Shown here in pieces: positions 1 through 6,795 of a DNA stretch of 7,229 bases; position 1 is the stretch's first letter, and every line of letters starts with the position of its first letter. The position numbers were made by a program, and so were the translations under genes. The notes below the pieces were generated by a model. The model was not told where the DNA came from, ran no database searches, and saw only the letters and a program-made list of their open reading frames with translations. The DNA is from Candidatus Acidiferrales bacterium (GTDB lineage: Bacteria; Acidobacteriota; Terriglobia; Acidiferrales; UBA7541): positions 1 through 7,229 of the forward strand of contig CATPAM010000404.1 of assembly GCA_955651735.1 (NCBI GenBank), in the 5' to 3' direction.

Positions 1-2
1 AA

Positions 3-626
3 ATCGGCGAGACGGTCTACCACGTACAAACCGAGGACCGCGGCACCTCGCACGCCGTCATCGACACTATGGTGTATCACAGTGGCCGAGTGTTGCACCG
101 GCGTGCGAACAGCTACGCGGATTTGCTTCCACTCGATGCCGGGCGGGAGGAAAAGCTGAAACAAAGGGTCAGCGCGCAGCATCAAGCGATACTGGAGGAA
201 TTGCGATCTGGCACTTTGAAATTGGCGCAGGACGCCATGCCGGCCGCGCCAGCTAAGCCTTCTTCGGACGGCGAGCGGAGAGCGGCTCCTTCTGCCAGCG
301 GCGCGCACGCTTCCTTGAGTCTCGAACTGCTAAATGCAAAAACTTGGCTCGCGGGAAGGCGCGCCACGCTACAGGTCCTGGTTTCACAGAAGGAAGGTGG
401 CGCAGCGGTTTCCGGCGCGGGTGTGACGGCTCGCATCGAGGGCTCGGCGGAGCCTGCGCAGTATTCCACGGCGACCGGGCTGGATGGAAAAGCACAGCTT
501 GCGTTTGACATGCCGCGGCTGGCCGGCGCGGAATGTGCGCTGGTCATTGAAGCCAACAATGGCAAGGCTCAGGCGCGCTTACATTTTCAATTGCGCGCCA
601 AGCCGAAGGTTCCCGCAGCGGGATGA
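3..626 (+). CDS. Hypothetical two-domain protein, 5' end missing
   Basis: The frame is open from the window edge, so the true start lies outside; an internal ATG at 69 falls inside the conserved stretch and is not the start. The visible 207 residues have three parts. Residues 1-50 contain YHVQTEDRG and a VYHSGRVLHRR stretch ending near SYADLLPLD, a compact domain I recognise from acidobacterial and deltaproteobacterial hypothetical proteins. A charged segment and an Ala/Pro/Ser-rich linker follow to about residue 103. The last ~100 residues alternate hydrophobic residues as in a beta-sandwich (Ig-like) domain, with a GLDGKAQLAFDMP turn. No catalytic motif is visible. The stop is three bases before the thiS start, so the two are probably co-transcribed and translationally coupled. 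Function unknown; the family resemblance is from memory. Confidence 0.75.
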   Translation: MGETVYHVQTEDRGTSHAVIDTMVYHSGRVLHRRANSYADLLPLDAGREEKLKQRVSAQHQAILEELRSGTLKLAQDAMPAAPAKPSSDGERRAAPSASGAHASLSLELLNAKTWLAGRRATLQVLVSQKEGGAAVSGAGVTARIEGSAEPAQYSTATGLDGKAQLAFDMPRLAGAECALVIEANNGKAQARLHFQLRAKPKVPAAG

Positions 627-629
627 ATC

Positions 630-842
630 TTGGAGACCGCAATCACAATATCGGTTAACGGCGAAACCCGCAGTGCCCAAGCAGGCGCTAGCGTGGCGGA
701 CCTGTTGCGCGAGCTTGCACTCGACGGCGGGCGGGTGGCGATCGAGCGCAACCTGGAAATTCTGCCGCGGCCGCAATGGGCGCAGACGCTCGTCGAACAC
801 CGCGATCGTTACGAGATTGTGCAGTTTGTCGGCGGCGGTTAG
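630..842 (+). CDS. thiS: ThiS sulfur carrier protein (thiamine biosynthesis)
   Basis: A 70-residue ubiquitin-fold protein of typical ThiS length. In this family the C-terminal glycine is adenylylated by ThiF and converted to a thiocarboxylate that donates sulfur to ThiG during thiazole synthesis in the cytoplasm. Seen here: the N-terminal ITISVNGE strand, the VADLLRELAL helix, VAIERNLEILPR, and the C-terminal FVGGG, which ends in the required Gly-Gly. The start is TTG at 630; it is the first start codon after the in-frame stop of the previous gene and places the family N-terminus correctly. No strong Shine-Dalgarno is visible, and the three-base gap suggests coupling to the upstream gene. thiG, often the next gene, is absent; a decayed hydrolase gene follows. 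A MoaD-type carrier is less likely given the VGGG tail and length. Confidence 0.9.
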   Translation: METAITISVNGETRSAQAGASVADLLRELALDGGRVAIERNLEILPRPQWAQTLVEHRDRYEIVQFVGGG

Positions 843-863
843 TGATGCGCTGCGAAGTCCCCG

Positions 864-1403
864 ATGACCAGACACCTTCGTACGTTTCTCCTCGTCATCT
901 ACTTGCTCTGCGCCATGCCGGCAGTTTTGCTCGCGCAACAAGACGTTCGCCCTCCGCTTCACACCAGCGGGTACGACATACTCGACGCCGGGCATCGTGT
1001 GCGGCTCACCTCCGTAAACTGGTACCGTTCGATCAGAAGGAATTTGTGGCGGGCGGCCTGGATGCGCCGCCGCTGCAGGTGGTCATCGAGCAGATTCGCG
1101 CCAGCGGCGTAAATTCCGTGCGTTTGCCTTGGGCCAACGAGACACTAGAGAAAAATCCCGTGGTCCCGGACCACGCAGTAAAGACGAACCCGAAGTTCAA
1201 AGGCAAGCACGCACTCGACGTGATGGACGCGGTTCTCGCCGCTCTGGCGCGCGCAGATTCTGGTAATTCTCGACAATCACATGAGCCGCGCCGATTGGTG
1301 CTGCAAGGATGATGACGACAACAGGCTCTGGTACAAGGTCGACTATCCCGAGGGAGAATGGCTGGCCGCCGGCACGCAGCTAGGTGGAGCCGCGTCACTG
1401 TAA
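864..1403 (+). pseudogene. Degenerate glycoside hydrolase family 5 (cellulase-like), frameshifted and truncated
   Basis: The ATG at 864 opens a signal peptide (MTRHLRTFLLVIYLLCAMPA...LLAQ) followed by GYDILDAGHRVRLTSVNWY, the start of a secreted GH5 cellulase-type barrel. Near 1024 one base appears missing: the homologous sequence (FDQKEFVAGGLD, then IRASGVNSVRLPW) continues in the frame starting at position 2 modulo 3. Near 1250-1254 the frame returns to the original one, giving QILVILDNHMSRADWCC and then LWYKVDYPEGEW, ending at TAA 1401-1403. About 178 residues remain of a family usually over 300. Everything after the third barrel strand is lost, including the Asn-Glu acid/base and the nucleophile Glu, so it cannot be an active hydrolase. 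Read without the shifts, the first frame stops at 1112. One shift could be a sequencing error, but the truncation would still stand. Confidence 0.85.
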
Positions 1404-1439
1404 GTCCTCTGCTTCAGTAAAACCAACAAAATCATCGTT

Positions 1440-2078
1440 TCACATTCCTTCGAGTAGATGCCCCATCTTTGCCTTCTTTGTCCGCATGTAGGCGCGGGAA
1501 ATTCTGGAAACTCGCGGCTGGCAGGGAACTCGTTCAATGACGCGTATACCGGCGCGCTCAAGCTGCCGCACTTTTTCCGGATTGTTGGAGAGCAAGCGAA
1601 TCCTGGTGGCGCCGAGCTGTTTCAGGATTTTGGCGGAAAAGTCGTAGTCGCGCGCGTCCGCGGCAAATCCCAGTGACTCGTTTGCTTCCACCGTGTCCAT
1701 CCCACCGTCTTGCAGCTCGTAGGCGCGCAATTTGTTCATCAAGCCGATGCCGCGCCCTTCCTGCGGCAGGTACAGCAAAATTCCAGACGGCGCGCGGCCG
1801 ATTTTCTGCAGCGAAAGATCCAGTTGCGCGCGGCAATCGCAGCGCAGCGAAGACAGCACGTCCCCGGTGAGGCATTGCGAATGCACGCGCACCAGCGGCG
1901 CCGGTTTGCCGCGCAAATTCCCGCGCACCAAAGCGACCGCCTCCTCTTGCGGCCCCCGTCCCTGGAAACCGTGAATGGTGAACCGTCCATAACGCGTGGG
2001 CAATTCCGCGTGAGCAATTGCGCGCAGGCGTGCGGATTTCACTTTCGCGCGCTTACTGGATCGGGATTTCGCGGTCAT
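1440..2078 (-). CDS. ribA: GTP cyclohydrolase II (riboflavin biosynthesis)
   Basis: Catalyses the first committed step of riboflavin synthesis: GTP to 2,5-diamino-6-ribosylamino-4(3H)-pyrimidinone 5'-phosphate, formate and pyrophosphate, in the cytoplasm. With ATG at 2078 it is 212 residues, near the E. coli enzyme's 196. The zinc site C-x10-C-x-C is Cys69, Cys80 and Cys82. It is followed by LPQEGRGIGLMNKLRAY (about 104-120), VEANESLGF, and DARDYDF with Asp141 and Arg143 at the catalytic positions. LLSNNPEKV follows near 162-170. There is no RibB (DHBP synthase) domain, so this is the stand-alone form. About 20 Lys/Arg/Ala-rich residues precede the domain. The frame stays open upstream to 2216, but that part is not RibA-like and overlaps the predicted promoter, so ATG 2078 is preferred. 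No FMN riboswitch is recognisable upstream. It is convergent with the hydrolase remnant. Confidence 0.95.
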   Translation of the reverse strand: MTAKSRSSKRAKVKSARLRAIAHAELPTRYGRFTIHGFQGRGPQEEAVALVRGNLRGKPAPLVRVHSQCLTGDVLSSLRCDCRAQLDLSLQKIGRAPSGILLYLPQEGRGIGLMNKLRAYELQDGGMDTVEANESLGFAADARDYDFSAKILKQLGATRIRLLSNNPEKVRQLERAGIRVIERVPCQPRVSRISRAYMRTKKAKMGHLLEGM

Positions 2079-2089
2079 GGCAATCGAGC

Positions 2090-2098
2090 AGTATAGCA
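2090..2098 (-). promoter_or_regulatory. Candidate extended -10 promoter for ribA
   Basis: On the minus strand this reads TGCTATACT, a TGn extended -10 with a 5/6 match to TATAAT. No good -35 is seen at 17 bases (TTTTTC). Transcription would begin near 2083, about five bases before the ribA ATG at 2078. That would give a leaderless or nearly leaderless mRNA, in line with the lack of a Shine-Dalgarno. Predicted from sequence alone. Confidence 0.4.
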
Positions 2099-2333
2099 GG
2101 TCGAATTCAGGCGAAAAAATTGACGTCTGCAGGGAAACGACCCCCGGATTCGTCCTTGACCACATAGCCGTCACAAATTGAAACAATGTCCCAAATTGCC
2201 TAGGCCTACCGTCCATTTGCGACCATTGCGCGCCCCGCGAATCTCAGCGTCTGTAAGTCAAAGCAAATACAACGGTTAAGTAAGTACCTAATTGTGACTA
2301 GCCTCGCTCTACGGAGGTGCATTTGCTCCAGAA

Positions 2334-2741
2334 ATGCTCTTCCGGAAGCGATCTGGCCGGATCGGCTGGTTTGCGCTGCCGTATTTGTGGCTCTTTGAGC
2401 TGGCCGCGCCCGTCGTGGAGATCGCCGGACCGGGCACGATTGTTCTTGCGGCCGCGCTGGGCGAATTGAGCCGGGGGTTTTTTCTGCAGTTTTTGCTGTT
2501 CGGATATGCGTTTGCCGCGGTGATTTCCATTGGCTCCGTCTTGCAGAAAGAGCTTACCTATAAACGCTACAGCGACCGGCAGGAGGTGGTTCGCCTGGTG
2601 AGCTACTGCTTCCTGGAACACTTTCCGTATCGGCAAATGCACATGATCTGGCGGCTGCGCGGTATGTGGCAATACCTGCGAGGCGACAACACTTGGGCAC
2701 CCTTGAAGCGCAAAGGTCTGCAATCCGCGAGCGTGCCATAG
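2334..2741 (+). pseudogene. C-terminal membrane fragment of a family 2 glycosyltransferase
   Basis: 135 residues from ATG 2334. The content matches the end of a membrane GT2 enzyme (cellulose synthase/PgaC type): RSGRIGWFALPYLWLFELAAP, two or three hydrophobic segments (about 10-40 and 48-70), then RLVSYCFLEHFPYRQMHMIWRL and YLRGDNTWAPLKRKG, the usual C-terminal tail. The catalytic half is missing: no GT-A fold, no DxD and no QxxRW are encoded here. The same frame is open only back to 2298, after a TGA at 2295-2297, and the DNA before it is non-coding. The only GGAGG (2313-2317) lies 16 bases from the ATG, too far to be convincing. Most likely a 5'-truncated remnant; a translated small membrane protein cannot be excluded. 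The family is recognised from the tail motif and not from a search. Confidence 0.7.
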
Positions 2742-2850
2742 CATTTGTCCTCGGAGCGTACCGGGCGCTGGCGAAGCGGATTTCTCGGAACACTTTACAT
2801 CGCAACACGGATTGGCTAGCGTTAGCAAAGAGCCGGACATTGGACTCCCG

Positions 2851-4170
2851 ATGGATACGCTGACCTCCGTCAAGGACCTGCTGTTTACACTGCTGCTGAA
2901 GGTGGGCGTGGCGTCTTCGTTCGCGGCGCTGCTCGCGCGGTGGAATACGTTCCGGCGCGTGCTGTTTACCGAGGAACGCGATCCCGACCAAAAATTGAAG
3001 CTGATGCTGTTCATGACGCCGCCGCTAGTTGTCGGTGTTGCGCTGCGGCTGGTGGGCTTTCCGTACCGGTTTGCGGATCTTTCGCTCGAAGGCGCATTCC
3101 TGATGGGCCTGCTGGGCGGACGCGTGGTGGGGCCGATTGGCGGGGCGATTATTACGATTCCGGCGCTTGCGTTTCACGAATGGCTGGCCATGCCGGCGGC
3201 GTCCACAGCGGGATTGCTCGGCGGGTTGATGCGGCAGGCGATTCCTAACAAAGAAGATTTGTGGAATTTTGGGCCGTTCACGTTTTTGAATATTCCGCGG
3301 GACGTGGTGCGCCTGGTAAGGCACGGCACGATATCGTGGGAACTGCTGCCGCTGATGGCGTGCGTTGGCTTGGAACTTGGGCGCGTGGCGCTGGCGGTGG
3401 CGACCAAGCCCAGGTGGCTGTTTGCGATCGATCCGCACTGGGATTGGTGGCTCGGATTGTGCGTGCTGGCCACGCTGATGTCGGTGGCGGCGCCGCTGAA
3501 GATTTGGAACAACACGCGCATTGAAATGAACTTGGAGCGGCACCAGCAACTGCTCCTCAAGGCGCGCATGGATGCGCTTTCGAGCCAGATCAATCCGCAC
3601 TTTTTGTTCAACACGCTGAATACGGTGTCGTCGCTGATTCGTTTTGATCCGGACGCGGCGCGCGGCGTGGTGCTGAAGCTGAGCAACATTTTGCGGCGGC
3701 TGCTGCGCAAGCACGAAACGTTTGTGCCGTTGCGCGAGGAGTTGCATTTCATCGACGATTACCTGGACATCGAAGTTGCGCGGTTTGGGCGCGACAATTT
3801 GGAGATCGTGAAGCAGGTTGACGATGAGGCGCTGGAGGCGTTCGTGCCGAGCATGTTGCTGCAGCCGATTGTCGAGAATTGCCTGAAACACGGGCTGGCG
3901 CCGAAAATCGACGGCGGCAGGATCCAGTTGCGCACAACGAATCGCGACGGACGTTTGCACATCGAGATTGAAGACAATGGCGTGGGCATTTCGGAAGAGA
4001 AGATGTCGCACGTGTATGTCGAAGGCATCGGCTTGAGCAATGTGCGCGAGCGGCTGCGCGTGCTGTACGGCACCGATTTCCGCCTGGAAATCGAGAGCCA
4101 CACGGGGCAGGGCACGGTGATTCGCATTGACATCCCTGAACTTGTTTCGACAATGCAAGCGGTGGGTTGA
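2851..4170 (+). CDS. LytS-type membrane sensor histidine kinase
   Basis: Inner-membrane sensor kinase expected to autophosphorylate on His and pass phosphate to a LytTR-type response regulator. From ATG 2851 it is 439 residues. The N-terminal ~210 residues hold five or more hydrophobic segments, including GAFLMGLLGGRVVGPIGGAI, typical of the 5TM LytS sensor domain. A linker helix (about 227-245) leads to the His_kinase box SQINPHFLFNTLN with phosphoacceptor His250. The ATPase domain follows: N-box LLQPIVENCLKHG (Asn343), DNGVGIS, GIGLSNVRERL and GQGTVIRIDIP. All key kinase residues are present. An in-frame TTG at 2812 would add 13 residues. ATG 2851 is preferred because MDTLTSVKDLLF fits the family start and a weak TTTACA-17-TAGCGT promoter (2794-2822) would overlap the TTG. 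Neither start has a strong Shine-Dalgarno. No response regulator is in the window. Confidence 0.9.
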   Translation: MDTLTSVKDLLFTLLLKVGVASSFAALLARWNTFRRVLFTEERDPDQKLKLMLFMTPPLVVGVALRLVGFPYRFADLSLEGAFLMGLLGGRVVGPIGGAIITIPALAFHEWLAMPAASTAGLLGGLMRQAIPNKEDLWNFGPFTFLNIPRDVVRLVRHGTISWELLPLMACVGLELGRVALAVATKPRWLFAIDPHWDWWLGLCVLATLMSVAAPLKIWNNTRIEMNLERHQQLLLKARMDALSSQINPHFLFNTLNTVSSLIRFDPDAARGVVLKLSNILRRLLRKHETFVPLREELHFIDDYLDIEVARFGRDNLEIVKQVDDEALEAFVPSMLLQPIVENCLKHGLAPKIDGGRIQLRTTNRDGRLHIEIEDNGVGISEEKMSHVYVEGIGLSNVRERLRVLYGTDFRLEIESHTGQGTVIRIDIPELVSTMQAVG

Positions 4171-4375
4171 GCAAGTGGGTAGTGGGTCGTGCGGACCTTC
4201 GTGCTCGCGCACGCGCATTGACGTTGGCAAAGAGTCTGGATCTTGTTGATTCCAGGACCTGGAGCGCCGCGTGGGTCTCCTGCACTAATTCAGTCGACCG
4301 CCGAGCGGACTCACATTTGCGGGTAACGCGTGGCGTCGCCAGTCGCGACGCGATGCTGCGATCGATAGCGGGCCT

Positions 4376-5305
4376 GTGAAGCGCATACGAATACTTGAAA
4401 GACTGCTCGCCGCGGTGCTGGGTGCGGGATTCGTGTGCATGTTGGCGGGCACCGTGTTGGAGCTGCCTGTTTCGGCTGCTGCGCAACAAGCGAAAGACGT
4501 CGAGAAGAAGCTGAAGAATCGGAGCTTGCATTGGAGTCCTCCGCTGGTCGACGCGCCGCTGCGGGGACGTATTGCGTCGCCTCTCTGCGCGCTTTCCCAT
4601 GTTCTGGAACGGGCCGGCGCGCGCGCGAATGAGCTGGTGGCCAGTCTGCAAAACTTTACGGCGCAGGAGAAAATTGAATACCAGGCCTTCGATCGTCTGG
4701 ACTACGCGAAGGAGGGCGGAACGGGAACGTTTAATTATGTGGTGGATTTTCAGCAGGGGGTAGGAGGGCTGGTGGTGCAGGAAAGCCGGAATCCAACGCA
4801 CGGAAGCCGATTGACAGCGGCGATGGCGCAGGACGTGGGCCTGCCGGAGATGGCTTTGATGTTTCTCCCCGAAATGCAGGGCGACTATGCGATGACCTGC
4901 GAAGGCACGATCGAACGGAGCGGGCAAGCGACCTGGGTGGTGCATTTCGAGCAGCGCAAAGACAGGGCGAGCCATACGCTTTCCTTCCGTGGCGGCAGTG
5001 GTGCGGTGTATCCCGCGAAGCTCAAGGGACGCGCGTGGATTGGCAGCGATTCGGGCGAGGTGGTGCACATGGAGACCAGCCTGATGGAGGAAATCCCGGC
5101 GGCGAATGTGCGGCACTGGTATCTGTCGGTCGATTACGCGCCGGTGCAGTTCCGCACACGAAACGTGAGGATATGGCTGCCGCAGACGGTCGACGCCTAT
5201 TGCAATTTTGATGATCACCGGGCGATCGTCTATCACACGTTCACGAATTTCATGTTGTTCTCGGTTCACACGGACCAAAGGAGCGAAAAGCCGCAGGAGC
5301 CCTGA
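4376..5305 (+). CDS. Secreted acidobacterial hypothetical protein
   Basis: 309 residues from GTG 4376; no upstream in-frame ATG or strong Shine-Dalgarno was found. Residues 1-38 form a signal peptide: basic MKRIRILER, a hydrophobic core, and a likely cleavage in the VSAAAQQA region. The mature part has a conserved-looking helix (CALSHVLERAGARANELVASL, Cys71) and FTAQEKIEYQ, then a long beta-rich region to the C-terminus. It contains LPEMALMFLPEMQGDY, WVVHFEQRKD and AWIGSDSGEVVHMETSL. It resembles a family I know only from acidobacterial genomes as hypothetical, with a layout loosely like lipoprotein-carrier (LolA-like) beta folds; no function should be assigned. The 205 bases before it hold GC-rich inverted repeats (such as CGTGC-TCGC-GCACG near 4200) but no clear promoter. 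It is convergent with the Crp/Fnr gene, 33 bases between stops and no obvious terminator. Confidence 0.8.
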   Translation: MKRIRILERLLAAVLGAGFVCMLAGTVLELPVSAAAQQAKDVEKKLKNRSLHWSPPLVDAPLRGRIASPLCALSHVLERAGARANELVASLQNFTAQEKIEYQAFDRLDYAKEGGTGTFNYVVDFQQGVGGLVVQESRNPTHGSRLTAAMAQDVGLPEMALMFLPEMQGDYAMTCEGTIERSGQATWVVHFEQRKDRASHTLSFRGGSGAVYPAKLKGRAWIGSDSGEVVHMETSLMEEIPAANVRHWYLSVDYAPVQFRTRNVRIWLPQTVDAYCNFDDHRAIVYHTFTNFMLFSVHTDQRSEKPQEP

Positions 5306-5338
5306 GCGACGGGCGCCGGGAGGCTGTGCGTGGATGCG

Positions 5339-6046
5339 TCAGTCGTGCAGGACAACACTCAGGAGGGAATTGTTGACGTGGATCTCGCCGTTGTATCGGA
5401 CGAAGCCGAGTTTCTTGAATTTGTTCATGAAAAAATTGACGCGCGTGCGGGTGGTTCCAATCATCTCCGCGAGCATCTCTTGCGATACTTTGGGAATTAC
5501 ACTTTGCGGATGGCCTTGCGCGCCATAGCGGGCGAGCAGCAGCAGAGTGCGCGCCAGGCGTTTCTCGGTGGAGTTGAAGAGCTGATCTACCAGGTCTTCC
5601 TCGACTCGTATGTTTCGGGAAAGCATATAAGCGATGAAGCGGTCGGAGAGTTCGTGTTGCTCGTGGAGCACGCGAGTCATCTCGTTTTTCTCAATGACGA
5701 GCACGGTGGTGAGTGAGATTGCGGTGGCGGTGGCGATGCAAATGGACTGGCCGGCGAGGCAGCCTTCCCCAAAAAAATCGCCTGGTCCGAGCAAGGCCAC
5801 AACGGCTTCTTTGCCGGTCTCGTTGACCACGGTAAGTTTCACGCCGCCTTCCTGAATGTACATAACATTCGTCGCGGGATCGCCCTGCGAGAAGACGGTT
5901 TGTTTTGCGCGAAACTTGTCTACTTTTCTTCCCAGACCAGCCGATTCAAGAAATAATTGTACATCGAACACAGGACTTCTCAGATTCGCTTGGGGGGGAG
6001 AGCGACGGGCCCTTTCGGATACACGTCGAGCTACAGAAGCCACCAT
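5339..6046 (-). CDS. Crp/Fnr-family transcriptional regulator (first paralogue)
   Basis: 235 residues. A cyclic-nucleotide-binding-type beta-roll spans about 40-125 (VFSQGDPATNVMYIQEGGVKL, GPGDFFGEGCLAG), the dimer helix about 125-165 (SDRFIAYMLSRN), and a winged helix-turn-helix 183-235. The recognition helix is GTTRTRVNFFMNKF (197-210). The CRP phosphate-cassette Arg-Ser pair is not evident (QSICIATA), so cAMP is unlikely as ligand; there is no FNR-type N-terminal Cys cluster either. ATG 6046 is used, though it lacks a Shine-Dalgarno and the first 25 Arg-rich residues look unconserved. GTG 5971, beginning VFDVQLFLESAG after a purine-rich GAGAAG, is a credible alternative giving 210 residues. 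It lies 62 bases downstream of a related regulator gene, and a TGTCC-N6-GGACA palindrome sits in that gap, suggesting autoregulation or cross-regulation. Confidence 0.92.
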   Translation of the reverse strand: MVASVARRVSERARRSPPQANLRSPVFDVQLFLESAGLGRKVDKFRAKQTVFSQGDPATNVMYIQEGGVKLTVVNETGKEAVVALLGPGDFFGEGCLAGQSICIATATAISLTTVLVIEKNEMTRVLHEQHELSDRFIAYMLSRNIRVEEDLVDQLFNSTEKRLARTLLLLARYGAQGHPQSVIPKVSQEMLAEMIGTTRTRVNFFMNKFKKLGFVRYNGEIHVNNSLLSVVLHD

Positions 6047-6074
6047 GTGCTAGAGTAGCATGAAACGTGCCCAT

Positions 6075-6090
6075 TGTCCAATATAGGACA
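6075..6090 (-). promoter_or_regulatory. Palindromic operator TGTCC-N6-GGACA between the two Crp/Fnr genes
   Basis: Minus strand TGTCCTATATTGGACA: perfect 5-base arms and a 6-base spacer, the geometry of a Crp/Fnr dimer site. It lies 18 bases after the stop of the upstream regulator gene and 28 bases before the ATG of the downstream one. The spacer TATATT itself matches 5/6 of a -10 hexamer; used as such it would start transcription near 6073, giving a 27-base leader. A protein bound here would cover that promoter and repress. It shares 13 of 16 bases with the copy at 7051-7066. No TGTCC-N6-GGACA other than these two was found by eye in the window. Confidence 0.65.
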
Positions 6091-6108
6091 GTCCCTGCCG
6101 GCTGATCC

Positions 6109-6762
6109 CTAGGGCTTCTGAAGAACTTTCCGCAATGACTGGTGCACTTCTAATCCCCCATCGTAGTCAATGAATCCGAGCCTCCTGAAGCGATTCATAA
6201 ACAGATTGACGCGCTGGCGCGTGGTGCCGACCATCTCCGCCAGCACCTGGTGACTTATCTTAGGAATCTCCACAACCGCGGGGCCCTTCTTGCCTAAGTG
6301 TGCCAGCCGCAGGAGCACGCGCGCGAGGCGCTGTTCCGCAGAGGAAGTGAGCAGTTCCGCGACGTGATCGCCGTACTTCTTGACGCTGGACAGCAGATAG
6401 GCCACCAGGGAATTTGACACCTTGGCCCCTTTGCGAAGCATTTCGAGCATCTTTTGTCTCTTGATAGTGCGTATGGAGCTGGCGGTCAAGGCGACGGCGG
6501 TGGACACACGGAGGGGATAGCCAGCGAGGCAAAGCTCGCCAAAAAAATCATGCACGCCCAGGATGGCGGTCACTGCCGCTGGTTGATGTTTCGTTCGAGT
6601 AGTGAGCCGCACGCCTCCTTCTTGAATGTAGAAAAGCGTGTAAGCGGGCGCACCTTGCGTGTAGATGTTTTGTTTGTCGCGATAGCGCGAAACCTTGCCG
6701 CCCAAGCTGGCTCCTGAGGAGAAGCCGGCGAGATGGGAAGCTCTCTTATTAATGCGTTTCAT
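6109..6762 (-). CDS. Crp/Fnr-family transcriptional regulator (second paralogue)
   Basis: 217 residues from ATG 6762, preceded by AGGAG at 11 bases, a little far but usable. The domain order is that of Crp: beta-roll about 22-105 (IYTQGAPAYTLFYIQEGGVRL, VHDFFGELCLAG), dimer helix about 105-145, winged helix-turn-helix 165-217 with recognition helix GTTRQRVNLFMNRF (179-192). It is clearly paralogous to the downstream regulator over its whole length (roughly half of residues alike by eye). Unlike it, it keeps an Arg in the ligand-pocket region (YPLRVSTA, Arg85). There is no FNR Cys cluster. In CRP numbering, R180 is kept (Arg182), E181 is Gln183 and R185 is Leu187, which argues against a TGTGA half-site. 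It is 33 bases downstream of the small His-rich gene and probably in one transcript with it. The ligand is unknown. Confidence 0.93.
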   Translation of the reverse strand: MKRINKRASHLAGFSSGASLGGKVSRYRDKQNIYTQGAPAYTLFYIQEGGVRLTTRTKHQPAAVTAILGVHDFFGELCLAGYPLRVSTAVALTASSIRTIKRQKMLEMLRKGAKVSNSLVAYLLSSVKKYGDHVAELLTSSAEQRLARVLLRLAHLGKKGPAVVEIPKISHQVLAEMVGTTRQRVNLFMNRFRRLGFIDYDGGLEVHQSLRKVLQKP

Positions 6763-6795
6763 GAGGCGCTCTGCTCCTGGCGGGCCCAGACACGT

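Noticed and set aside
2172..2200. Direct repeat CAAATTG and small inverted repeat ATTG-AAA-CAAT upstream of ribA, with one TGTCC half-site nearby
   Set aside because: It is too short, in AT-rich non-coding DNA, and the TGTCC here has no GGACA six bases on, so it is not a third operator.
2794..2822. TTTACA-17-TAGCGT as a kinase promoter
   Set aside because: The -10 matches only 3/6; it is used as minor support for the ATG 2851 start and not called as a feature.
4331..4350. GC-rich inverted repeat GCGTCG/CGACGC after the kinase as a terminator
   Set aside because: No T-run follows, and such repeats are common by chance at this base composition.
4167..4379. Plus-strand 70-codon frame between the kinase and the secreted protein gene
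   Set aside because: It starts at a TTG overlapping the kinase stop, has no ribosome site or recognisable motif, and has an Arg/Ala/Ser-rich composition typical of a chance frame in GC-rich DNA.
3025..5278. Long minus-strand frames (401 and 509 codons) opposite the kinase and the secreted protein gene
   Set aside because: They are antisense shadows of two well-supported genes, with very Arg/His/Gln-rich content and no domain signature.
5330..5716. Plus-strand 128-codon frame opposite the first Crp/Fnr gene
   Set aside because: It lies entirely antisense to a clear Crp/Fnr coding region and has no family resemblance.
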